Assembly (NCBI GenBank): GCA_947447975.1
Contig: CANFLU010000008.1
Location: forward strand, 29,026 to 93,025
DNA length: 64,000 nucleotides
Direction: 5' to 3'
Source of the DNA: Comamonadaceae bacterium
GTDB lineage: Bacteria > Pseudomonadota > Gammaproteobacteria > Burkholderiales > Burkholderiaceae_C
This document shows, in pieces, positions 23,104-32,016 of the stretch; the stretch's first letter is position 1, and each line of letters starts with the position of its first letter. The notes under the pieces were generated by a model. It did no database searches and was not told where the DNA came from. It worked only from the letters and a program-made list of their open reading frames with translations. The translations under genes and the position numbers were made by a program.

Positions 23104-24735
23104 CTAAAGGCTCGGTGACTGCAGCACAAAGCTGTCCGCACTGGCTTTGGGCCAGTGGTGCTGGTAGACCATGGGCAGGCCGTCCAAGGTGTCTTTGAGC
23201 AAACTGCCTTCGGGGATTTCACGCAGCAAGGCATGGGCCAGGCTGTCCACCGTGTGGTCGCCGGTGCGGCGCACGATATGGTGGGCGTTGATCTCGTTAG
23301 GGTGTTGCACCCCGGCCGCTTGCACCAGCTCTTTGAGGGCATGCAAAGTATTTTGGTGGAAGTGATAGACACGTTCGGCTTTGTCGCCTACCACCAGCGC
23401 CTGCTGGCGCAGCGGGTCTTGCGTGGTCACGCCGGTCGGGCAGTGGCCGGAGTGACAGGTCTGCGCCTGTATGCAACCAATGGCAAACATAAAGCCGCGC
23501 GCGCTATTGCACCAGTTGGCACCCAGTGCCATCAGGCGCGCAATATCAAAGGCGCTGACCACTTTGCCGGCGCAACCAATCATGATCTGTGAACGCAGCC
23601 CGGCGCCGCGCAAACTGTTGTGTACCAGGATCAAGCCCTCTTGCAAAGGCGAGCCCACGTGGTCAATAAATTCCAAGGGCGCCGCGCCGGTGCCGCCCTC
23701 GGTGCCATCGACCACAATAAAGTCCGGCGTGATGCCGGTTTGCAGCATGGCCTTGACCATGGCAAACCATTCCCAGGGGTGGCCGATACAGAGCTTAAAG
23801 CCCGTGGGTTTTCCGCCCGAGAGTTCGCGCAAGCGCGCCACAAAATGCATCAACTCCACCGGCGTTCCAAAGGCGCTGTGCGACGCCGGCGATACGCAGT
23901 CCACCCCCACTGGCACGCCCCGCGCCTCGGCAATTTCCGGCGTCACCTTGGGGCCGGGTAGCACACCGCCATGGCCGGGCTTGGCGCCCTGGCTGAGCTT
24001 GATTTCAATCATCTTGACCTGCGGGTCGCGCGCATTGTTTTTGAATTTGTCGGCGTTAAACGTGCCGTCCTCATTGCGACAACCAAAATAGCCCGAAGCC
24101 ACTTCCCAAATCAGGTCGCCACCGTGCTTGCGGTGGTGTACCGAGATAGAGCCTTCGCCCGTATCGTGCGCAAAACCGCCGCGCTTGGCACCGGCGTTGA
24201 GCGCGCTGATGGCATTGGCGCTGAGCGCGCCAAAACTCATGGCCGAAATATTGAACACGCTGGCGCTATAAGGCTGCGCCGTATCGGGACCGATGGTGAT
24301 GCGAAAGTCATGCGAGGCCAGCGCGCTGGGGGCCACCGAATGCGTCATCCATTCATGGCCGGTGGCATGGGTATCGAGTTGCGTGCCAAAAGGCCGCTTG
24401 TCCGAATCGCCTTTGGAGCGCTGGTAGACCAGCGAGCGTTGCGCCCGCGAAAAAGGGGTTGCCTCGTTGTCGCTCTCTATGAAGTACTGCCGGATTTCAG
24501 GACGAATAAATTCGAGCAAAAACCGCATATGCCCAATGACCGGGTAATTGCGCAAAACGGCGCGCTTGGATTGCCACAAATCATGAAAACCCGTGCCCAC
24601 CAGATAGGCAAACACCAAGACGGGAAGCACATAGCCGCCGCCGACCCAAGCCAGCAAAGACCAGAGTAAACCGATGGCGCACAGCGTAAAAGCTAGATAG
24701 CGCATAGGGAACACCGAATGAAAGAAATTCAGCAC
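23104..24735 (-). CDS. FMN-binding glutamate synthase family protein
   Basis: A protein of 543 residues with two hydrophobic helices at the N-terminus (~12-28 and ~33-48), then a TIM-barrel domain homologous to the FMN/synthase domain of glutamate synthase large subunit. Recognisable parts are M-S-F-G-A-L-S (~169-175), the P-G-H-G-G-x-L-P-G loop and D-G-T-E-G-G-T-G-A-A-P. The GltB-type Fe-S cysteines are suggested by C-I-Q-A-Q-T-C-H-S-G-H-C-P-T-G. Family members lack the glutaminase domain, so ammonia transfer or another redox reaction is likely; function is poorly known. The GTG start at 24735 is supported by AAGGAG upstream. It follows the LysE gene by 15 bases and is probably co-transcribed with it. 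Confidence 0.88.
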   Translation of the reverse strand: MLNFFHSVFPMRYLAFTLCAIGLLWSLLAWVGGGYVLPVLVFAYLVGTGFHDLWQSKRAVLRNYPVIGHMRFLLEFIRPEIRQYFIESDNEATPFSRAQRSLVYQRSKGDSDKRPFGTQLDTHATGHEWMTHSVAPSALASHDFRITIGPDTAQPYSASVFNISAMSFGALSANAISALNAGAKRGGFAHDTGEGSISVHHRKHGGDLIWEVASGYFGCRNEDGTFNADKFKNNARDPQVKMIEIKLSQGAKPGHGGVLPGPKVTPEIAEARGVPVGVDCVSPASHSAFGTPVELMHFVARLRELSGGKPTGFKLCIGHPWEWFAMVKAMLQTGITPDFIVVDGTEGGTGAAPLEFIDHVGSPLQEGLILVHNSLRGAGLRSQIMIGCAGKVVSAFDIARLMALGANWCNSARGFMFAIGCIQAQTCHSGHCPTGVTTQDPLRQQALVVGDKAERVYHFHQNTLHALKELVQAAGVQHPNEINAHHIVRRTGDHTVDSLAHALLREIPEGSLLKDTLDGLPMVYQHHWPKASADSFVLQSPSL

Positions 24736-24750
24736 AGCAGTGGCTCCTTG

Positions 24751-25374
24751 TCAAACACCTGTCGGCACGCCTCCCTGCCCGAACCATACCATCAGCGCAA
24801 GACTGGCCATAGTGGCGGCGATGAAGCCGTCGAGCAAGCGCCAGGCCATTGGCCTGGCAAACACCGGACGCAGCAAACGCGCACCAAAACCCAGGGCGGC
24901 AAACCAGCATAGGCTGGCGCTGGCCGCGCCCAGACCAAACCACCAGCGCCCGGCCTCGCCGCGCTGCGTCGCCACGGCGCCCAGCAGCACCACCGCATCC
25001 AAATACACATGCGGGTTGAGAAAAGTAAAACCAAAACACGTAGCCAAGGCCGCGGGCAAGGACAGGCCAGGTGCATCCATCGGCAACAAAGCTGCCGGAT
25101 GCAGCGCGCGCCGCGCCGCAAACAGTGCATAGGCCGCCAAAAACACCGCGCCGCCGATACGGGCCGCTTCCAGTGCCTCGGGGTACTGCTGCACCAGCGC
25201 ACCGCCGCCGGCAACTCCAGCGATGATGAGCAGGGCATCGGACAGCGCGCAAAAAACCACCAGCGCCAGCACATGCTGGCGCACGATGCCCTGGCGCAAA
25301 ACAAAAGCGTTTTGCGAGCCGATCGCCACAATCAAAGCCAGGCTGGTGGCAAACCCCGCAATAACGTCATGCAT
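24751..25374 (-). CDS. LysE/ArgO family amino-acid exporter
   Basis: An inner-membrane protein of 207 residues with about six helices and the family's N-terminal signature I-G-x-Q-N-A-F-V-L-R-Q-G (~18-29). Such proteins export basic or other amino acids by proton exchange. The ATG at 25374 gives the canonical N-terminus (M-H-D-V-I-A-G-F); a longer frame to 25455 adds non-family residues. It lies directly upstream of the FMN-type glutamate synthase homologue. No regulator (LysG/ArgP) is adjacent. Substrate uncertain. Confidence 0.87.
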   Translation of the reverse strand: MHDVIAGFATSLALIVAIGSQNAFVLRQGIVRQHVLALVVFCALSDALLIIAGVAGGGALVQQYPEALEAARIGGAVFLAAYALFAARRALHPAALLPMDAPGLSLPAALATCFGFTFLNPHVYLDAVVLLGAVATQRGEAGRWWFGLGAASASLCWFAALGFGARLLRPVFARPMAWRLLDGFIAATMASLALMVWFGQGGVPTGV

Positions 25375-25538
25375 GCTGGAAAGCTGTTCTGTGCATGTGG
25401 TGTGGGCAAACAGGTATGGCGTGACCATCGGTAAAACGGCGGCTTGCCCAAGCACTTGGCAAAGTCTGGCAAAAGTTCGCCATCACAAGAAGCGCAGCAG
25501 CGCGCCGACCCATACCGCATGAATGTCAGACCGCATTG

Positions 25539-26024
25539 TTAGCCCACCGGCGCCGCTTGCGCCAAGGACAAGAGCACGGCCAAGCTATGCTGTACGGTGG
25601 CGCTGCGCACCTGGGCGCGGTCTCCGTCAAAGCGCTGCATTTCGCTACGCACGCCGCCCGGCGTGGCCCAGGCAAACCAGACCGTGCCTACCGGCTTGTC
25701 CGCACTACCGCCGCCCGGCCCGGCAATACCGGTCACGGCCAGCGCACACTGCGCTTTAGAGTGCTGCAAAGCCCCTTGCGCCATGGCACGGGCTACCGGC
25801 TCGCTGACCGCGCCGTGGCGCGCAATCAGGGCCGCGTCCACGTCCAGCAATTCGGTCTTGGCGGCATTGGAATAGCTGACAAAACCGCGCTCGAACCAGT
25901 TGCTAGAACCGGCCAGGTCGGTACAGGCTGCAGCAATCAGGCCCCCGGTGCAGCTCTCCGCGGTGGCCAGCATCCAGCCACGTGCCAACAGCGCAGCGGC
26001 TACGTCCTCTACCAGGCGCGCCAT
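25539..26024 (-). CDS. pncC: nicotinamide-nucleotide amidase (CinA C-terminal type)
   Basis: A protein of 161 residues consisting of the CinA C-terminal domain alone. Motifs: T-A-E-S-C-T-G-G-L-I (~20-29), S-Y-S-N-A-A-K, and V-T-G-I-A-G-P-G-G-G-S-A-D-K-P-V-G-T-V-W. It deamidates NMN to nicotinate mononucleotide in NAD recycling. Its start overlaps the end of pgpA by 16 bases, an arrangement common in betaproteobacteria. Confidence 0.92.
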   Translation of the reverse strand: MARLVEDVAAALLARGWMLATAESCTGGLIAAACTDLAGSSNWFERGFVSYSNAAKTELLDVDAALIARHGAVSEPVARAMAQGALQHSKAQCALAVTGIAGPGGGSADKPVGTVWFAWATPGGVRSEMQRFDGDRAQVRSATVQHSLAVLLSLAQAAPVG

Positions 26025-26578
26025 ACCGCCATCACCAGCAGGGTGCAGCCCGCGGCCACCAGGTCATCGAGCATGATGCCCCACCCGGCTTTGGCCCAGG
26101 GCCAGCGCTCGCTGTGTACATCGATGCCATGAAACAAGGCATCGGCCCAGCCCACCGGCCCGGGCTTGACCGCATCAAAAAACCTAAAAAGAACAAAAGC
26201 CACCGCCTGGGCCGCAAAGCTGGCTGGCGTCAAGACCCACAGCACCAACCAAAAGGCCACCACCTCGTCCCAGACAATGCTGCCGGGATCGAGCACACCC
26301 ATATTGCGCGCGGTGACCGCACACGCCCACCAGCCCAGGAGCGTGGAGGCCAACAGCGTATAGCCCCACAGCGTATCGCTCATCCAAGGCGTCAGGCACC
26401 AAAACGTCAGCCAAGCCCAGAGCGTGCCAAAGGTACCCGGCGCGATGCGTGCCAGGCCCGAACCAAAGCCCATCGCAAACACATGGGCTGGGTGCGACAA
26501 CATAAAGGCAGAGGTAGGCCGCGCTGCAAAACGGCTGGCACCCGCACCCGTGGGGAACAAAGTCTCAGGTGCAGGCAT
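26009..26578 (-). CDS. pgpA: phosphatidylglycerophosphatase A
   Basis: A membrane phosphatase of 189 residues with about four helices that converts phosphatidylglycerol phosphate to phosphatidylglycerol. The family signature F-G-S-G-L-A-R-I-A-P-G-T-F-G-T-L-W-A-W (~37-55) and the later D-P-x-x-I-V-W-D-E-V segment with acidic catalytic residues are present. In many related genomes thiL, pgpA and pncC form one operon; here an SRPBCC gene lies between thiL and pgpA. Confidence 0.92.
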   Translation of the reverse strand: MPAPETLFPTGAGASRFAARPTSAFMLSHPAHVFAMGFGSGLARIAPGTFGTLWAWLTFWCLTPWMSDTLWGYTLLASTLLGWWACAVTARNMGVLDPGSIVWDEVVAFWLVLWVLTPASFAAQAVAFVLFRFFDAVKPGPVGWADALFHGIDVHSERWPWAKAGWGIMLDDLVAAGCTLLVMAVWRAW

Positions 26579-26608
26579 GGACTCAACAGCAGGTGCTAGC
26601 GACCAGTC

Positions 26609-27100
26609 TCAGGACAGTGTGGCCAGGTAAGTTTCTAACTTGGCAAAGGTACCGATCCACCCTTGACGCATGCTCTCGTGGCTGGCATCAAAAATAGCGA
26701 TCTCTTCGGGCGTAGCTTCAAAGGGGAGCCATTCCAGCTGCAAGCTGCTGCCGCTGCCTTCCTCCGTTAAGGTGCTGTTGGCCATGGTACGCAGTGGCCA
26801 GCTAGGCGCCATGGGATGGCGGGTGATACCGCCTTCCCGGTCGGAAAAATGCTGTATCAAAGACAGGCGCCGTGGTGCCTCTATGCCTAAAAATTCCCAC
26901 TTGCCCCACATTTGCGTGCCATCGGGTGCCTGCAGTGCATGCAAAAACACACCGCCCACGCGAAACTCCATGTCATAGGCCGGCATGGTGAAGCCTTGCG
27001 GTCCCATCCATTTGCACAAATGCTCAGGCTGGGTGTATACCGCCCATAGGGTGTCGCGCGAGACGGTAAAACTGTGTGAAATGCGAAATGGCGTCGACAT
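26609..27100 (-). CDS. SRPBCC (AHSA1-like) domain protein
   Basis: A single-domain protein of 163 residues of the Bet v1-like/AHSA1 fold. It starts with a strand-helix pair (F-R-I-S-H-S-F-T-V-S-R-D-T-L-W-A-V-Y-T) and has the conserved W-M-G-P-Q-G and G-x-x-x-H-A-L segments, followed by a C-terminal helix with H-E-S-M-R-Q-G-W-I. Such proteins bind hydrophobic ligands or act as co-chaperone-like modules; the ligand is unknown. The ATG at 27100 has AAGGA upstream. Inserted between thiL and pgpA on the same strand. Confidence 0.85.
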   Translation of the reverse strand: MSTPFRISHSFTVSRDTLWAVYTQPEHLCKWMGPQGFTMPAYDMEFRVGGVFLHALQAPDGTQMWGKWEFLGIEAPRRLSLIQHFSDREGGITRHPMAPSWPLRTMANSTLTEEGSGSSLQLEWLPFEATPEEIAIFDASHESMRQGWIGTFAKLETYLATLS

Positions 27101-27121
27101 GGTGTTTCCTTCCAACAATGT

Positions 27122-28153
27122 TTATGGCAATGCAAGCGCGGCTGCGAAATGGTCAAAGGCGGCAAAATCGTGAGGCACTGCATGCCCTGCGGCATCGACC
27201 AGGCGCAGGCCCGGCGCAGCCTCTATGGTAGCGACTCGGGTCAGGGGCAGGCCCAAGGTGTCCGAGAGCGCAGCCAAAGTGCTGCGCTGCGCTAGCGGCG
27301 CAGTGAACACCAGCTCATAATCATCACCCCCGGCCAGCACGCATTGCATGGCGGTGCGCGCCCCCATATCGCTGTCAAACTGCGCTGTACCGCCGGCATA
27401 GGCCTGCCGAGCGGCGAGCAAGGGCAATACCTTGTCCACCTCCAAGCGGGCCCCGCAATGGGAACGCGCAAGAATGTGGCCCAAGTCGCCCAGCAAACCG
27501 TCGCTGATATCGGCACAGGCGCTGGCGATGCCCCGCAAAGCCTGGCCCAAAGCCACCCGCGGCGTGGGTTGCTCCAGCCGCGCTCGCGCTGAGGGCAATA
27601 GCTCCGCGGGGAGCGTGAGCCGCCCTTGCAAAGCCAGCAAAGCCAGGGCCGCATCGCCCAGGCTGCCACTGACATACACCTCGTCCCCCGGCTGCGCACC
27701 GCTGCGCAGCAAAGCCTGCGTGGGGATCGGCAGCGCAGCCGCATCGGCCGGGACTTCGCCGTACACCGTGATGCAAACCGTCAAGGGTCCGCGCGTGGTA
27801 TCGCCTCCGATGAGTTCGCAGCCATGGGCATCGGCCAAGGCCAAGAGGCCTTTGGCAAAGGGCGCCAGCCATGCGTCTTCTGCCTGCGGCAATGCCAGCG
27901 CCAAACTAAAGGCCAGGGGACGGGCGCCGCAAGCGGCCAAATCGCTCAAGTTGACCGCGAGGCATTTATGTCCGAGTAAAAAAGGATCCACGTCCGCAAA
28001 GAAATGCCGGCCTGCAACCAACATGTCGGTGGAGATGGCCAGTTGCATGCCCGGCGCAATTTGCAGCAAGGCGCAATCATCGCCCACGCCCAGCACCGCC
28101 TTGCGCGCGGGGCGCGTGAAGTAGCGCGCTATTAGTTCAAACTCGCCCGGCAC
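27122..28153 (-). CDS. thiL: thiamine-monophosphate kinase
   Basis: A protein of 343 residues that phosphorylates thiamine monophosphate to the diphosphate cofactor. Motifs of the PurM-like fold: G-V-G-D-D-C-A-L (~22-29), the G-G-D-T-T-R-G-P-L metal/nucleotide segment (~118-126) and A-D-I-S-D-G-L-L-G-D-L (~212-222). Length is typical. It lies between apaG and the SRPBCC gene on the same strand. Confidence 0.94.
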   Translation of the reverse strand: MPGEFELIARYFTRPARKAVLGVGDDCALLQIAPGMQLAISTDMLVAGRHFFADVDPFLLGHKCLAVNLSDLAACGARPLAFSLALALPQAEDAWLAPFAKGLLALADAHGCELIGGDTTRGPLTVCITVYGEVPADAAALPIPTQALLRSGAQPGDEVYVSGSLGDAALALLALQGRLTLPAELLPSARARLEQPTPRVALGQALRGIASACADISDGLLGDLGHILARSHCGARLEVDKVLPLLAARQAYAGGTAQFDSDMGARTAMQCVLAGGDDYELVFTAPLAQRSTLAALSDTLGLPLTRVATIEAAPGLRLVDAAGHAVPHDFAAFDHFAAALALP

Positions 28154-28161
28154 GCGGCGCC

Positions 28162-28572
28162 TTAATGCAAGGTGCGCGCACCACTGCCCGGCCCGGCACT
28201 AAGTGCATCGAGCACAAACATGGGAATGTCCACCTCAAATTTTTCCCCGTCTTCGGCAACGCAAAAAAAGCTGCCATGCATGGTGCCCGTGGGGGTGCGC
28301 AAGCGCGTGCCGCTGGTGTACTCAAACGCCTCACCCGGTTGCAGCAAAGGCTGCTGGCCGATCACGCCCAGGCCTTTGACTTTTTCGGTATGGCCGTTGG
28401 CGTCGTTCACATTCCAACTGCGCGAGATCAGCTGCGCTGCTATCTTGCCCGTGTTGGTGATGGTGATGGTGTAGGCAAACACATACAAAGCATTTTGCGG
28501 CGCCGACTGCTGCGGCAAATACTGTGGAATTACTTCCACACGGAACTGGTAAGCGGAGCTGGGTTTGGACAT
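28162..28572 (-). CDS. apaG: ApaG domain protein
   Basis: A protein of 136 residues with an all-beta ApaG fold. Characteristic segments: Y-x-F-x-Y-T-I-T-I-T-N-T-G (~29-40), R-S-W-N-V-N-D-A-N-G and V-x-G-x-G-V-I-G-Q-Q-P-L-L-Q-P-G-E-A-F-E-Y. The family is linked to Co2+/Mg2+ homeostasis and dinucleoside tetraphosphate metabolism, but its biochemical action is unresolved. It is divergent from rpe. Confidence 0.94.
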   Translation of the reverse strand: MSKPSSAYQFRVEVIPQYLPQQSAPQNALYVFAYTITITNTGKIAAQLISRSWNVNDANGHTEKVKGLGVIGQQPLLQPGEAFEYTSGTRLRTPTGTMHGSFFCVAEDGEKFEVDIPMFVLDALSAGPGSGARTLH

Positions 28573-28658
28573 AAGCGGATGCTAACGCGCAAAATCGGGT
28601 ATGTTTGACCCCCACACCTGAATAAGCCTCATTTTTCAAAGACGAAGCGAATGTGACC

Positions 28659-29336
28659 ATGAATTTCCGCATTGCCCCCTCTATTTTGTCCGCCGACTTT
28701 GCCCGCCTGGGCGAGGAGGTAAAAAGCGTCATCGCCGCCGGAGCCGACTGGATCCACTTTGACGTGATGGACAACCATTACGTGCCCAATCTCACCTTCG
28801 GACCCATGATTTGCCAGGCGCTCAAGCCGCATGCGCACACCGCAGCGGGCACGCCGGTACCAATCGATGTACACCTGATGATTTCGCCGGTCGATGCCCT
28901 AGCCGCCGCCTTTGCCGATGCGGGGGCCGATCTGGTTAGCTTTCACCCTGACGCCTCCACCCATGTCCACCGCAGCATCCAGGCACTCAAAGCCAAAGGC
29001 GTGAAAGCCGGGCTGGTGTTCAACCCAGCAGAGCCGCTAGACGTGCTGGACTGGGTGATAGAGGATATTGACCTGGTCCTCATCATGAGCGTCAACCCCG
29101 GCTTCGGCGGCCAGGGCTTTATCGATTCGGCGCTGCGCAAAATCGAAGCCGTGCGTCAACGCATAGACGCTTGCGGCAAGGACATACGCCTGGAAGTCGA
29201 TGGCGGCATCAAAACCGACAACATCCGCCGCGTGGCCGATGCCGGCGCCGATACCTTTGTGGCGGGCAGCGCCATCTTTGGCAAGCCGGACTACAAAGCC
29301 GTTATCGACCAAATGCGCAGCGCCTTGGCCGCTTGA
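28659..29336 (+). CDS. rpe: ribulose-phosphate 3-epimerase
   Basis: A TIM-barrel enzyme of 225 residues interconverting ribulose 5-phosphate and xylulose 5-phosphate in the pentose phosphate and Calvin pathways. Signature segments: [14 protein letters not shown] (~5-18), [24 protein letters not shown] and E-V-D-G-G-I. ATG at 28659 is preferred over an in-frame GTG six bases earlier. Divergent from apaG and convergent with gspF. Confidence 0.95.
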   Translation: MNFRIAPSILSADFARLGEEVKSVIAAGADWIHFDVMDNHYVPNLTFGPMICQALKPHAHTAAGTPVPIDVHLMISPVDALAAAFADAGADLVSFHPDASTHVHRSIQALKAKGVKAGLVFNPAEPLDVLDWVIEDIDLVLIMSVNPGFGGQGFIDSALRKIEAVRQRIDACGKDIRLEVDGGIKTDNIRRVADAGADTFVAGSAIFGKPDYKAVIDQMRSALAA

Positions 29337-29362
29337 AGTAGCCCGCCAGCCTTGGGGGGGGC

Positions 29363-30577
29363 TTAGCGCACCAGCTGGTTCATCTGGATGATGGGCAGCA
29401 ACACAGCCAGCACGATCAGCATCACCAGCAAGCCCATCAAGACGATGAGCAAAGGCTCCAGCAATGTCGCCAGTTGCATGGCACGGCGTTGCACTTCGCT
29501 GCTGAGTTGGCTGGCGGCGCGCTGCAACATCAGCGGCAATTGACCGGTTTGTTCGCCCAAGCGCGCAAACATCGACAGCAAACCGGGAAAGCGTTTTTTC
29601 TGCGCCAAGGCCGAAGCCAAAGGCGCACCTTCGCGCACAGCCACCAAAGCGTCTTGCGCATCGCGGCGCATGGCCTGGTTGCTCAAGGTGTCCGAGGCGG
29701 CTTGCAAGGCTTTGAGAATCGGCACCCCCGCCGCTGCCAACATCGCGAGCGTGCTGGCAAAGCGCGCGGCGTTATAGCTGCGCGAAAGACGTCCGATGAT
29801 GGGCAAACCCAGCCAAGCGGCATCAAAGCGGTAACGCAAGTCTGGCGCGCGCAAGGCCCAGCGCGCAGCGACTATCCCCGCAGCCAGGCTCACCAGCATC
29901 AGCCAGCCATAGCTGCGAACGATCTCGCTAAAGCCCAACATCAACACCGTTAAAAACGGCAAGGCGCGTTTGCTGCCAGCAAAAACACTGGCCACTTGCG
30001 GCACCACATAAGTCACCAAAAACAACACAATGGCCATCGCCACCAAGCTGACGATGGCCGGGTACAAAGCAGCACCCAATAACTTGGCGTTGAGCACTTG
30101 CTGGTCTTCCAGGTCTTGCGCCAAATGCTCCAGCACCAGCCCCAAATTCCCGCTTTGCTCGCCTGCGCCAACCACCGCCACATAGATGGCAGAAAACTCG
30201 CGCGGGTGCTGTGACAGTGCCCGCGCAAAGGTGCTGCCGCTATTGACCTCGGCTCGCAAATCGGCCACCAGGTTGCGCTCGACATCGCGTTCGGCTTCAC
30301 TACTCAAAGAGGCCAAGGCGCGTTCTAGCGGTAGGCCCGAGACCACCAGGCCGGCCAACTGCCGTGTCCACACCGACAGGGCTTGGGCACCCAACACGCG
30401 CCGGCTCAACATCGCCCCGGCACTTCCGGTTTTGACCGCTTGCACCGCCTCCACACTGAGCGGCACCAGCCCCTGCGTGCGCAACTGGGTGCGGGCTGAT
30501 TTCGCCGAGTCCGCCTCCAAGGTGCCCTTGCGGGTTTGACCGTCGGCACTTAAGGCTTCGAAAGCGTAGGCGGGCAT
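29363..30577 (-). CDS. gspF: type II secretion inner-membrane platform protein GspF
   Basis: A protein of 404 residues that anchors the type II secretion machine in the inner membrane. The N-terminus (Y-x-F-E-A-L-x-x-D-G-x-x-R-K-G) is typical of GspF/PilC. Two repeated cytoplasmic helical domains (~60-190 and ~265-390) are separated by membrane helices, and a final helix (~370-395) ends the protein. It is the last gene of the gspG-F operon; gspE lies 49 bases upstream. Confidence 0.95.
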   Translation of the reverse strand: MPAYAFEALSADGQTRKGTLEADSAKSARTQLRTQGLVPLSVEAVQAVKTGSAGAMLSRRVLGAQALSVWTRQLAGLVVSGLPLERALASLSSEAERDVERNLVADLRAEVNSGSTFARALSQHPREFSAIYVAVVGAGEQSGNLGLVLEHLAQDLEDQQVLNAKLLGAALYPAIVSLVAMAIVLFLVTYVVPQVASVFAGSKRALPFLTVLMLGFSEIVRSYGWLMLVSLAAGIVAARWALRAPDLRYRFDAAWLGLPIIGRLSRSYNAARFASTLAMLAAAGVPILKALQAASDTLSNQAMRRDAQDALVAVREGAPLASALAQKKRFPGLLSMFARLGEQTGQLPLMLQRAASQLSSEVQRRAMQLATLLEPLLIVLMGLLVMLIVLAVLLPIIQMNQLVR

Positions 30578-30626
30578 GGTGGAGCGCTAGCGATGTGGTG
30601 GTGTGCTGGTGCGAGGCGCTTAGCGC

Positions 30627-32015
30627 TCAGTCCCGCGTCACGCGCAGCAGCTCTTCGCGTGTGGTGATACCGGCATCGACCAAGCGCTGGCCGTCCTCGC
30701 GCATCAGCACCATGCCGCTGGCCAATGCCGCCTGGCGGATATCAGCCTCGGAAGCTTGGCTGTGAATTTGGGCGCGGATCGCATCGTCGGTGAGCAGTAA
30801 CTCAAACACGCCGGTGCGCCCGGCGTAACCGGTATGCCCGCAAACAGCACATCCGGCACCTGCGCAGGCGGTGCAGCGCTTGCGTACCAGGCGCTGTGCC
30901 AACACACCCAGCAGCGAGGAACTGAGGAGGAAGGGCTCCACGCCCATATCGGTAAGCCGGGTGACGGCGCTGGCCGCATCGTTGGTGTGCAAAGTCGCCA
31001 GCACCAGATGGCCCGTCAGCGAGGCTTGAATCGCAATTTGCGCGGTTTCAAAATCACGGATTTCTCCGATCATGATCACGTCTGGGTCCTGGCGCAAGAT
31101 GGCGCGCAAGGCCTTGGCAAAAGTCAGGTCGATTTTGGCGTTGACCTGGGTCTGGCCCACACCGGGCAATTCGTACTCAATCGGATCTTCCACCGTCATG
31201 ATGTTGCTGCCCTGGGTATCCAAGCGTTGCAAGCCGGCGTAAAGCGTGGTGGTCTTGCCCGAACCCGTGGGGCCGGTCACCAAAATAATGCCGTGCGGTT
31301 GCGCCAGCAGTTGGCTGAAACGCGCCAACACATCGCCCTGCATACCCACCGATTCGAGGCTGAGTTTGCTTTCACTCTTGTCCAAGAGACGCAATACCGC
31401 GCGTTCGCCGTGGGCGCTGGGCAAGGTGCTAACGCGCACGTCCACCGCGCGGGTACCTATGCGTAGCGAGATGCGGCCATCCTGCGGCAAGCGGCGCTCG
31501 GCAATGTCCAGCTCGGCCATGATCTTCAAGCGCGAAATCAGCGCCGCATGCAAGGCACGGTTGGGCTGCACCACTTCACGCAAATTGCCATCGACCCGAA
31601 AACGCACCACCGAATGGCGCTCGAAGGCTTCGATATGGATGTCACTGGCACCGTCGCGCGCGGCCTGGGTCAACAAGGCATTGAGCATGCGAATGATGGG
31701 CGCATCGTCCGAGGTTTCCAGCAAGTCTTCGATGGCCGGCAGGTCTTGCATCATGCGCGTCAGGTCGGCCTCGCCCTCCACTTCACTCACGACTGCGGCC
31801 GCGCTGGATTCGCCTTGCGCATAGGCAGCGCTGATACGCTGTACCAGGTCGGGGGCGCTGTGGTTCTGCACCATGGCCACCGGGTATTTGCGCATCACCT
31901 CACTCAAGCCGCCGGGCAGCGAGGCGGCGTGCACATGCAGCGTGAGCTGGTTACCCACATCCTCCAGCAGCACTTGCTGGGTGCGCGCAAACGCGTAAGG
32001 CAGGGGGTAGCGCAT
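30627..32015 (-). CDS. gspE: type II secretion ATPase GspE
   Basis: A cytoplasmic hexameric ATPase of 462 residues that powers pseudopilus assembly. Walker A G-P-T-G-S-G-K-T-T-T, the Asp box (E-D-P-I-E-Y), Walker B-like M-I-G-E-I-R-D and the His box H-T-N-D-A are present. A tetracysteine zinc site follows: C-T-A-C and C-A-V-C separated by four residues. The N-terminal domain is shorter than in E. coli/Vibrio GspE. The start is one base after the gspD stop. Confidence 0.95.
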   Translation of the reverse strand: MRYPLPYAFARTQQVLLEDVGNQLTLHVHAASLPGGLSEVMRKYPVAMVQNHSAPDLVQRISAAYAQGESSAAAVVSEVEGEADLTRMMQDLPAIEDLLETSDDAPIIRMLNALLTQAARDGASDIHIEAFERHSVVRFRVDGNLREVVQPNRALHAALISRLKIMAELDIAERRLPQDGRISLRIGTRAVDVRVSTLPSAHGERAVLRLLDKSESKLSLESVGMQGDVLARFSQLLAQPHGIILVTGPTGSGKTTTLYAGLQRLDTQGSNIMTVEDPIEYELPGVGQTQVNAKIDLTFAKALRAILRQDPDVIMIGEIRDFETAQIAIQASLTGHLVLATLHTNDAASAVTRLTDMGVEPFLLSSSLLGVLAQRLVRKRCTACAGAGCAVCGHTGYAGRTGVFELLLTDDAIRAQIHSQASEADIRQAALASGMVLMREDGQRLVDAGITTREELLRVTRD

Positions 32016-32016
32016 A

